From: Scopulibacillus darangshiensis
GTDB taxonomy: Bacteria > Bacillota > Bacilli > Bacillales > Sporolactobacillaceae
Assembly: GCF_004341035.1 (NCBI RefSeq)
Contig: NZ_SLXK01000041.1
Coordinates: 1 to 36,075 of the forward strand
DNA: 36,075 nt
Direction of reading: 5' to 3'
Both the position numbers and the translations under genes were made by a program. Below are positions 8,210 through 15,107 of this stretch, in pieces; the stretch's first letter is position 1, and each line of letters begins with the position of its first letter. A model generated the notes under the pieces. The model was not told the origin of the DNA and made no database searches. It was given only the letters and a program-made list of their open reading frames with translations.

Positions 8210-9705
8210 ACCTTGCTTTCACGGCCCTCGGCAGTGGACACATAGCCTTCTTTCTCAATGTCTGCCCTTGTAACCGAAAAACCTTGGAAACCATAAGGCG
8301 GAAGCGGCTCAGTGTAAACCTTCCCTTCGGATTCAGCAATGTCTTCCACAATCGTGATCCACGTCCGGTTGTTCGATTCAAAGCTAACCTCTTGCAATTG
8401 CGGAAAGCGTTCCAGAGCCCGGCAGCCAATATGATAAATAAGCTGCTGAATCGAACGGCTGTCCATTTGATGGAAGAGCGTGCGGGAAATGTCCCTTATT
8501 TGTTCAGCTGCCACATAATTCCCGGGATTTGCTCCCGTTGCATCAAGCGGGTTGCTGTATTTCCAATTAATATCCAAATAAATAAAGAGCGGCCTGTCAG
8601 TCTCTTCCCTGAGAGTTGTATATTCGTCCTTGATGTACCCGTAGAATGAGCTGCCCCGAACTTTAATGAGATGGAGATCTTTAAGTCCGCTTGCCTGTTC
8701 CACAACCTCGAAGCCATTCGCTTTACGGTCGACCCTAACTGTCGCTGTCGCGTATTGATTACGTGAGCTGTTATACACCAAACGACTCTGCTCAAATCCC
8801 GAATCAGCCGGAACACGGATTGGCTCGAACGGAATCTCGTCAGCTGACATTTCAACCGATTCAATATGGTCATATTTTTCCAAGAAACGTTCACTGATGA
8901 AAGCTAGCAAACCTTCCATTGTAGCCCCTTCATATTCGGCGGCATGGCGCTGGATAAAGTTTTTCATCGAATCCGTAGCCACGACGAGACTGTTATCCCC
9001 TTCTGTAAAGGACGTCAGGAACTTTTTGCCCCGCAAAGCTACTTTGGCATTTAAGCCAAAAATAACATTATCACGTTCGCTGAATTCTGATTCCGGGATG
9101 TGTTTCACTCCTGTAAGCGGTTTCGCAAAAGTCCTAAAGACATAGACATCGGCTTTGCCATAGTACATTGTTCTGTTTTCTGTACCCATGAGTTTCTCCT
9201 CCTGTGAATAAATTAGATTATCTAAACGGAAACTGGCTATTTTATAAATCTCTTGAATAGCCAAATCCAGTTCAGCCTGCTTGTTGTTCTTTAAGCGTTC
9301 TATCATGGCCCTTTTTATTGAATCCTTGTTATGGCCCCGCACGGCTTTAATAAATGGAAAGCTGAATTTTTTCGTATAAGCTTGATTCAGACTGAGGAAT
9401 TCCTCATACTCCTCTTCAGAGAGCTTGTCAAAACCGGCTCCAGCCTGTTCCTGCCTAGATGCCTCGGTGACTTTAACACGAGTCGCTAAATCGGGGTGAG
9501 CCCGAATAAGGGCTAACTTTTTCCCAATGGAAGCCCTTTCAACCATTTCCGCCATTCGAGAATGGATGCCGCTTAAAGAAGAAAAGGGACGGCTCATCCA
9601 TGCTTGCCTCGCAACCCATGGTGAATGTTCAAAAATAAAACCTAAAGTTTCTGTAAATGTTTCCTGATCCATCTGGTTAATTTCTTTTAAAGTAAAATGA
9701 GGCAT
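8206..9705 (-). CDS. pucL: Bifunctional OHCU decarboxylase / uricase (PucL)
   Basis: A 499-residue fusion like B. subtilis PucL. Residues about 1-165 are OHCU decarboxylase, with the catalytic His at H70 in IRAHPDLA. Residues about 173-495 are uricase, with K184 in MYYGKADVY and T244-D245 in VVATDSMKNF. The uricase half oxidises urate to 5-hydroxyisourate with O2, releasing H2O2; the N-terminal half decarboxylates OHCU to (S)-allantoin. PucM performs the step between. The full-length ATG has only a weak, distant AAAGGATG site, whereas M173 has an excellent internal Shine-Dalgarno, so a separate 327-residue uricase may also be made. The promoter at 9739-9769 shares the cluster's -35 motif. Confidence 0.93.
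   Translation of the reverse strand: MPHFTLKEINQMDQETFTETLGFIFEHSPWVARQAWMSRPFSSLSGIHSRMAEMVERASIGKKLALIRAHPDLATRVKVTEASRQEQAGAGFDKLSEEEYEEFLSLNQAYTKKFSFPFIKAVRGHNKDSIKRAMIERLKNNKQAELDLAIQEIYKIASFRLDNLIYSQEEKLMGTENRTMYYGKADVYVFRTFAKPLTGVKHIPESEFSERDNVIFGLNAKVALRGKKFLTSFTEGDNSLVVATDSMKNFIQRHAAEYEGATMEGLLAFISERFLEKYDHIESVEMSADEIPFEPIRVPADSGFEQSRLVYNSSRNQYATATVRVDRKANGFEVVEQASGLKDLHLIKVRGSSFYGYIKDEYTTLREETDRPLFIYLDINWKYSNPLDATGANPGNYVAAEQIRDISRTLFHQMDSRSIQQLIYHIGCRALERFPQLQEVSFESNNRTWITIVEDIAESEGKVYTEPLPPYGFQGFSVTRADIEKEGYVSTAEGRESKV
9187..9202 (-). promoter_or_regulatory. Internal ribosome binding site and ATG inside pucL
   Basis: GGAGGAG (minus strand, 9202-9196) stands 6 nt before the in-frame ATG at 9189, codon 173. 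The product would start MGTENRTMYYGKADVY, where free-standing bacterial uricases begin, and run to the pucL stop as a 327-residue protein. The site is built from the codons for Gln-Glu-Glu in the inter-domain linker, so it could also be a relic of the gene fusion. Confidence 0.5.
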
Positions 9706-9738
9706 AACATTTATTCATCCTTTGATTTGTTTGTCTTT

Positions 9739-9775
9739 ATTGTAAATTTAAAATATTCTGCAGTCATTGGGCATT
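9739..9775 (-). promoter_or_regulatory. Candidate pucL promoter with shared -35 motif
   Basis: On the minus strand, ATGACT (9767-9762) and TACAAT (9744-9739) are separated by 17 nt, about 35-60 nt before the pucL start. The -35 is part of CCAATGACT, the same core seen before pucG and allC. Confidence 0.55.
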
Positions 9776-9836
9776 GAGGACAATACTTAGGGATTCAAAA
9801 TGTGCACGATGCACGACCATTAATACCCTTTAAACA

Positions 9837-9865
9837 TTGACGGGGCTGTAGGTTGGATCAATAAT
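9837..9865 (+). promoter_or_regulatory. Possible sigma-A promoter of the first PucR gene
   Basis: TTGACG (9837-9842), a 17-nt spacer and AATAAT (9860-9865). The predicted start of transcription falls almost on the ribosome binding site at 9873-9880, so the leader would be very short; this lowers confidence. An inverted repeat GTGC-acgat-GCAC lies at about 9802-9814, in the same divergent region. Confidence 0.3.
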
Positions 9866-9887
9866 AGAGGAAAAAGGAGTGATGCTT

Positions 9888-11063
9888 GTGGGGATGACGA
9901 TTGGTGATGCATTATGCATCCCGCCTCTTGAACAATGCACGGTCATTGCGGGGAAGAAGGGTCTTGACCGGATGATTTCATCGATTAACAGCTATGATGC
10001 TCCCGATGTCATCAATTGGCTAAAACAGGGGGACTTGGTTCTGACAACAGGCTACGTCTTTAAAAATGACGAACAGACCCAAATCAAAGTGATTGAAGAA
10101 ATGGCAAAGAGGAATTGTGCTGGTCTTGGGATAAAAATTAACAGCGAGCTTGAAACACTGCCAGAGGTCATGATCCGGATTGCTGATGACAATCATGTTC
10201 CATTAATTAAAATTCCGTATCACCTCTCTTTATCAGATATGATTCTCTCTATTTTTCGGGAGATGTTTGCCAGGCAGGATTTAAATGACGCCGAAAACCG
10301 GAAAAAAGCGTTCCTCTCTAAGCTTTTACAAGGGGAATATCACGGAAGGGACGCTGTTTTGGCTGAGGGGCGGACTTTCGGGCTTGTCCCCGGGCAATAT
10401 GTATGTCTATGCCTGAGGGGCAATAATACAAATAGTGATATTAGCGGGTTGGCAGACTCAATATGCGAAAGGTCGGGAATCAGTCTTATTTTACAAGAAA
10501 AAGAAGAGCTCACTATGATCTTGCAAGCCCCGAAGGATCAGGATGGACAGCAAATCTATGATCAGGCTTTTCAAGTTGCCAAAAGTTTAATAGATGAAGC
10601 AGGCAACACGTTTCCCAACCTTGTATTAAAAGCGGGAATCGGCACTTGCCAAGATGATGTCCTCAGGATAAGCGATAGCTGCAAACAGGCCCAAGAAGCC
10701 CTGCAATTAGGGAAAAAACAAAGGGGAACAAGCAGCGATAATATCTATCATTTCAATTCCCTTGAAGCCTATGCTGTCCTGCAGCACATTCCAGAAAGTG
10801 TTCTTGAAAGCTTCATTGCAAATAAGCTTGGGGCCATCATGCAACATGATAAAGATAACCATTCTGATTTAATGAAAACATTGGAGGTTTACTTGCTTTC
10901 CCGCGGGCGCACGTCCGATGCCGCGCGTCTTCTTGGCGTACACCGTAATACCATCGGCCCGCGTTTGACCAAAATTAAGGAACTATTAGAACTGGATATA
11001 GAAAATGGCGAGGTTGTCTTCCAGCTCCAATTGGCCTTGCACCTCTTCCAATTGCAAGATTAA
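9888..11063 (+). CDS. PucR-family transcriptional regulator 1, with altered HTH
   Basis: A 391-residue protein with the N-terminal PucR ligand-sensing domain (about residues 1-125; TIGDALCIPPLEQCTVIAG, then LVLTTGYVFKND) and a C-terminal PucR-type helix-turn-helix (about 335-390). It is divergent from pucL and is similar throughout to the neighbouring regulator on the other strand. The GTG at 9888 is chosen because AAGGAG lies about 7 nt before it; the earlier GTG and ATG at 9879/9882 overlap that site. The recognition helix reads HRNTIGPRLTKI, where relatives, including the other two here, have Lys-Tyr/Phe at the Gly-Pro position (357-358). It may sense a purine catabolite, but DNA binding could be changed. 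Confidence 0.85.
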   Translation: MGMTIGDALCIPPLEQCTVIAGKKGLDRMISSINSYDAPDVINWLKQGDLVLTTGYVFKNDEQTQIKVIEEMAKRNCAGLGIKINSELETLPEVMIRIADDNHVPLIKIPYHLSLSDMILSIFREMFARQDLNDAENRKKAFLSKLLQGEYHGRDAVLAEGRTFGLVPGQYVCLCLRGNNTNSDISGLADSICERSGISLILQEKEELTMILQAPKDQDGQQIYDQAFQVAKSLIDEAGNTFPNLVLKAGIGTCQDDVLRISDSCKQAQEALQLGKKQRGTSSDNIYHFNSLEAYAVLQHIPESVLESFIANKLGAIMQHDKDNHSDLMKTLEVYLLSRGRTSDAARLLGVHRNTIGPRLTKIKELLELDIENGEVVFQLQLALHLFQLQD

Positions 11064-11070
11064 CACTGCA

Positions 11071-12270
11071 TTAGGCTTGGGAAACTGGCAAACCTAATAA
11101 ATGTGCCACACGCAAAGCTAATCCCAAACGAAAAATTGTATCACCGCCAGTTAAATCAACACCAAGCAATTCTTCAATACGAGTGATACGAAACTTTACT
11201 GTGTTTCTATGAATATACATTGAGCGGGCGATCTCTCCTATATGTCCTTTAAGGCTCAAATAGACTTCAAGAGTGTACATAAGGTTAGAACCCGTTTCCG
11301 TATCGTACTTAATCAAGGGGGCTAACGTCGAGGTCAAATAACGTTCCAAAAGAACATCGGGCAAATGCTGCAGCAAGGCATCAGCCTCAAGAGCTGCATA
11401 ATTAAATATCATTTCGCCCTCCATGATACGGCCGCCAAGAAAGACCGCCTCTTTAGCCTCCTTATAACTTTCATGGATACGGCAAACATCTTGTTTGTAT
11501 TTCCCGATCCCTATTGTTATTCTCTCGTTGTCAATGTCTTCGGCAAAATGTTTCACAATAAGGGAGGCCGTTCCATTGGGCATTGGCGTTTGCATGAGCA
11601 GATCTTTTGAATGACCAACTTGTATCACGGCAACATGGTCATCAAGTTTGATGCTAATTAGTCTTTCATTGGCGGCCGCCCCGGCCTTGCTGATAATTTG
11701 TTGAAGGCGATCTTCACTTATGTTATGGAGACTTATTCCTTTTAAGCAGTACACGACATACTCATTTGCGGAAGATAGGCCGTATGCCTTTCCTTGATTC
11801 AAAATTAGATCCGTTTCAGACAAGCTCCCGGTTAATAAACCAGAGAAATACTCCTCTCTTTTTGCCTGTTTGGTTAAATGGCGCTGTTCATTGATGATTT
11901 CCTGCGTCAGAGCCAGAATCATATCAGATAAAGTCATATCATATGGGATCGTAAATAAGGGAAAGTCCAAACGGTCAGCTTCCTTGATCATCAGCTTAGG
12001 GATTTCCGGAAGGAACCGTTTCTCCTTAATTCCTAGACCGGCGCATTGTTGGTCATGCAAATCCTGAATGACACGCACTTGGGCATCAATATCATCTTTA
12101 AAGACAAAACCCGTTGTTAGTAATAATTCACCCGCTTTCAGCCAGGAAGTATCGGGGGAATCCATGATGGTGACCGATCGGACGCCGCGGCTTAAGCCGC
12201 GATGCCCCCCTGCTACCACACAACGATTTAATGGTTGAATGTGCAATGCTTTTGCTACTGTAATATTCAT
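11071..12270 (-). CDS. PucR-family transcriptional regulator 2
   Basis: A 399-residue regulator with the same layout as its convergent neighbour: N-terminal PucR domain (TVAKALHIQPLNRCVVAG... LLLTTGFVFKDD), a central region, and a C-terminal HTH with the canonical recognition helix YIHRNTVKFRITRIEELLG. The ATG at 12270 is chosen because GGAGG lies 6 nt upstream; the frame can be extended to a TTG at 12282 but that runs through the site. Only 7 nt separate its stop from that of the convergent gene. A long tandem repeat lies 180-510 nt upstream of its start. Ligand unknown; allantoin-pathway intermediates are likely from context. Confidence 0.85.
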   Translation of the reverse strand: MNITVAKALHIQPLNRCVVAGGHRGLSRGVRSVTIMDSPDTSWLKAGELLLTTGFVFKDDIDAQVRVIQDLHDQQCAGLGIKEKRFLPEIPKLMIKEADRLDFPLFTIPYDMTLSDMILALTQEIINEQRHLTKQAKREEYFSGLLTGSLSETDLILNQGKAYGLSSANEYVVYCLKGISLHNISEDRLQQIISKAGAAANERLISIKLDDHVAVIQVGHSKDLLMQTPMPNGTASLIVKHFAEDIDNERITIGIGKYKQDVCRIHESYKEAKEAVFLGGRIMEGEMIFNYAALEADALLQHLPDVLLERYLTSTLAPLIKYDTETGSNLMYTLEVYLSLKGHIGEIARSMYIHRNTVKFRITRIEELLGVDLTGGDTIFRLGLALRVAHLLGLPVSQA

Positions 12271-12450
12271 TGGTGCCTCCAATCATCCCATTCGTTAATG
12301 AATTCAGTATATTTCAATAACAACGGGATTACCAGCGGCAATTTAATTCCATTTCCCCATAACCGATCTCCTATGGAGAAAAGCGCGGGGCGACCGGATG
12401 ATGACACCTCCCCTTACTCATTTGCTGAAATTCCGCCCACAACTCCCACT

Positions 12451-12777
12451 ATGAACGACCTCGAGGCCGTATTTTTACCCACTTCGGGCTTTCATCTCAC
12501 TTATGAACGACCTCGAGGCCGTATTTTTACCCACTTCGGGCTTTCATTTCACTTATGAACGACCTCGAGGCCGGATTTTTACCCACTTCGGGCTTTCATC
12601 TCACTTATGAACGACCTCGAGGCCGGATTTTTACCCACTTCGGGCTTTCATCTCACTTATGAACGACCTCGAGGCCGGATTTTTACCGATTTCGGGCTTT
12701 CATCTCACCTATGAACGACCTCGAGACCGGATTTTTACCCACTTCGGGCTTTCATCTCACTTATGAACGACCTCGAG
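12451..12777. repeat. 52-bp tandem repeat array, six full copies and a partial one
   Basis: Units begin at 12451, 12503, 12555, 12607, 12659, 12711 and 12763 (the last about 15 nt long), an exact 52-nt period. Each starts atgaacgacctcgag, with the palindrome CTCGAG, and includes a conserved acccacttcgggctttcat segment; copies differ by a few substitutions. There are no unique spacers, so it is not CRISPR. It fills the gap between the MFS terminator and the second pucR gene. The remaining part, 12271-12450, has no further clear signal. Confidence 0.92.
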
Positions 12778-12806
12778 CACTATTTTTTATCGCCTTAACG
12801 ATAGAA

Positions 12807-12834
12807 AAAACCCGCGGATCATGTACGCGGGTTT
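12807..12834 (-). terminator. MFS transporter terminator
   Basis: Stem aaacccgcg / cgcgggttt with loop gatcatgta; on the minus strand the stem is followed by a run of T. It lies about 25 nt after the MFS stop codon. Confidence 0.85.
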
Positions 12835-12857
12835 ATAGTCATATTTTATTTTAAAAG

Positions 12858-14144
12858 CTAAGCCCCGGCCGCGGGTGATATCTCCTTTTTGCTTGATTGG
12901 GCACGTATAGTAAGGGCAACAATGGCGGATATGATCAGGGCAATGGCGATAAAAATAAATGCCGTTCCGTATGATCCGCCGCTGACATCGATCATGAAAC
13001 CCATCACAAACGGGGAAATAAACCCGGCGATCGATCCCGCACAGTTGACGACGGAAGATCCTGTGGCCATCAATTTTGCGGGCAAGCTGTCGACAACCAA
13101 GCCCCAGAAGGACCCTTGAGCCATGAACATGAAAAACGCCGCAATGCACTGGAACACAATGACCATTGTATTAGACGGAGCCTGAAACATAAGGAAGAGG
13201 GTCACAGCTCCAATGATGGCATTGGGAATGAAAATCCACTTTCTCTTCCCGGGCGTGCGATCTGACAAATAGCCGCCAAGCACCATCGTCACGGTCCCAA
13301 TTAAGTATGGCAAAGCACTGAAAATACCTGTCGACATGAGTGAAAAGCCTCTGACATTAATTAGATAAGACGGCAGCCAGGATGTGAATCCCCAAAAAGT
13401 AATGTCAAAGAAGAACCAAATCAGCGTTGCTTGCCATAATATCGGCTTTCTCAGCACTTCTTTGAAGCCAACTCCCCCCGACCGATCCGCTTCTGATGTT
13501 GCATCTTCTTCAAGTTCTTCAATCTCCTCTTTGGTGATTTTCGGGTGGTCTTTCGGATTATCTTTAACTTTCAACCAAAGCATAAGGGCAACCACCAACC
13601 CAGGTATGCCGATCGCAATGAAGACCGGCCGCCAACCGAACGCTGAAATAATCGCTGCCGCTGCAATCGTGGCACAAGCGGGACCAAGGGTATTCACGGT
13701 CGATTGAATGCCTGTTGCAGTGCCTCTTTGCTTACTGGAGAAGTAAGTCGCAATCCCTTTATAAGATGATCCAGGCAACGGCGCCTCCCCTAAGCCAAAT
13801 AGGAAACGAACAATCAGCATAAGCGGATAGGTGAACATAAGCCCTGTTAATATCGTGAAGACACTCCACCAGCCAAGAGCCACACTGATCACTCTTCGAA
13901 ACCCGAATTTATCAGCCATCATACCGCCAGGGATCTGACAGATGGCATAGCCGGCAAAAAAGATACTAATAATGAATCCTTGCCCTGTCGGACCAATATC
14001 AAAGTCCTTTCCGATAAAGGGCAGGGCTACCGTAATCACCATTCGGTCCAGAAAAGAAAACATCCAACATAACCATAAGAGCAGTAAAACAGTATAACGC
14101 ACCTTCCAACGCCGGCCATTCTGCTTGCATTGTTCATCACTCAT
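12858..14144 (-). CDS. MFS transporter, anion:cation symporter (ACS) family
   Basis: A 428-residue major facilitator protein with 12 predicted membrane helices. WMFSFLDRMVITVALPFIGKDF in the first helix and the following GMMADKFGFRR loop are typical of the ACS family (glucarate, galactonate, phthalate and similar organic anions). The ATG at 14144 is used because AAGGAGG lies 8 nt before it; the frame extends to 14222. It lies 193 nt downstream of lytR with a terminator-like hairpin between. Small-carboxylate uptake or export is likely. In this cluster candidates are ureidoglycolate, oxalurate or oxamate, which is inference only. Confidence 0.82.
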   Translation of the reverse strand: MSDEQCKQNGRRWKVRYTVLLLLWLCWMFSFLDRMVITVALPFIGKDFDIGPTGQGFIISIFFAGYAICQIPGGMMADKFGFRRVISVALGWWSVFTILTGLMFTYPLMLIVRFLFGLGEAPLPGSSYKGIATYFSSKQRGTATGIQSTVNTLGPACATIAAAAIISAFGWRPVFIAIGIPGLVVALMLWLKVKDNPKDHPKITKEEIEELEEDATSEADRSGGVGFKEVLRKPILWQATLIWFFFDITFWGFTSWLPSYLINVRGFSLMSTGIFSALPYLIGTVTMVLGGYLSDRTPGKRKWIFIPNAIIGAVTLFLMFQAPSNTMVIVFQCIAAFFMFMAQGSFWGLVVDSLPAKLMATGSSVVNCAGSIAGFISPFVMGFMIDVSGGSYGTAFIFIAIALIISAIVALTIRAQSSKKEISPAAGA

Positions 14145-14246
14145 GAAAACAACCTCCTTGTTTAACCTCATGTCTTTGTCCATAAGTCTCCGAAATAAGC
14201 TTCTCTTTGCTTGGGTTTCCAATAATTCTGATTAATTTAATAATAT

Positions 14247-14273
14247 AAAAAAAAGACCCAATCAAGGCCTTTT
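14247..14273 (-). terminator. Possible terminator after the lytR-like gene
   Basis: On the minus strand AAAAGGCCT / GGGTCTTTT form a 9-bp stem with G-U pairs, followed by a run of eight T. It may separate the two-component genes from the MFS gene or act as an attenuator before it. Confidence 0.5.
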
Positions 14274-14337
14274 ATCTACGAATGATATATTTTGGAGGAC
14301 AAAGCGCATGGATTTTAAGACGGACAGACCCGAATCC

Positions 14338-15066
14338 TCAGAACCCTAAGAGTTGTTTTACTTCCCTAATATAAGAGCGGCTGACAGGCACTCTTGAGCC
14401 ATCACGGCATCCCAGGGTGCAAGCCCCGTTAAACCACGGTTCGATTTCGACAACTAGATCAAGATTGACAATATATCCGCGGTGAACCCGGTGGAAAGCT
14501 GATCCAAGCCTCTTTTCCAACTCATAAAGCGGTGTTTCAGTCGGATATTTTCTTTTGAGCGTTTTGACGAAAACTTGGCGATTTTCTGTTCCAACATAGA
14601 CAATTTCCTTCGTATCTATGATAATGATCCGTTCGCTGTCTTTCACAACCAGTTTTCCCGGATCTTTTGTTCCCGGCAAAGGCGGCTCCTCATTCATTGT
14701 CCTGACCTTCATTTGCGAAAGGAGCCTATCGACCGATTTTATGATGCGCTCATCACTAAAGGGTTTAACGATATAATCAACAGCCTCCAGGTCAAATGCT
14801 TCCGCGGCATATTCGTCATAAGCCGTTACAAACACAAGAAGGGGCGGCTCTTTAAAAGCCTGAAGTTGTTTCGCCAATTCTACCCCGTTGCCTCGTGTAA
14901 AATGAATATCCAGAAATACAACATCCGGCTTCATTTTGGGGATGTCCCATATCGCTTTATGGATGTCATCGGTTTCTCCAATTACGTCAACCTGCCCTGT
15001 TTGCCGGAGAATGAAGATTAGTTCATTTCTAGCATAAAGTTCATCTTCCACTACGTAGGCCTTCAT
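14338..15066 (-). CDS. LytTR-type response regulator
   Basis: A 242-residue regulator. Residues 1-120 form a receiver domain with acidic pocket VVEDE, phospho-acceptor D53 in VVFLDIHF and Lys in VDYIVKPFSD. Residues about 140-240 form a LytTR DNA-binding domain (KLVVKDSERIIIIDTKEIVYV ... FHRVHRGYIVNLDLV). It sits 41 nt after the sensor kinase gene on the same strand with an appropriate ribosome binding site. The pair resembles LytS/LytT and BtsS/BtsR systems, several of which respond to pyruvate and control a nearby transporter. The MFS gene immediately downstream is the obvious candidate target. Confidence 0.88.
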   Translation of the reverse strand: MKAYVVEDELYARNELIFILRQTGQVDVIGETDDIHKAIWDIPKMKPDVVFLDIHFTRGNGVELAKQLQAFKEPPLLVFVTAYDEYAAEAFDLEAVDYIVKPFSDERIIKSVDRLLSQMKVRTMNEEPPLPGTKDPGKLVVKDSERIIIIDTKEIVYVGTENRQVFVKTLKRKYPTETPLYELEKRLGSAFHRVHRGYIVNLDLVVEIEPWFNGACTLGCRDGSRVPVSRSYIREVKQLLGF

Positions 15067-15107
15067 GATCGCTAACCAACTCCTTTAACTGGTCATTTAC
15101 CCGGGCC

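Noticed and set aside
11071-11097. Hairpin at the convergent pucR ends as a terminator
   Set aside because: The stem has a mismatch, lies inside the coding end of the second regulator and has no T run after it.
12451-12777. CRISPR-like array
   Set aside because: Units are contiguous 52-bp copies with no variable spacers, and no cas genes are present.
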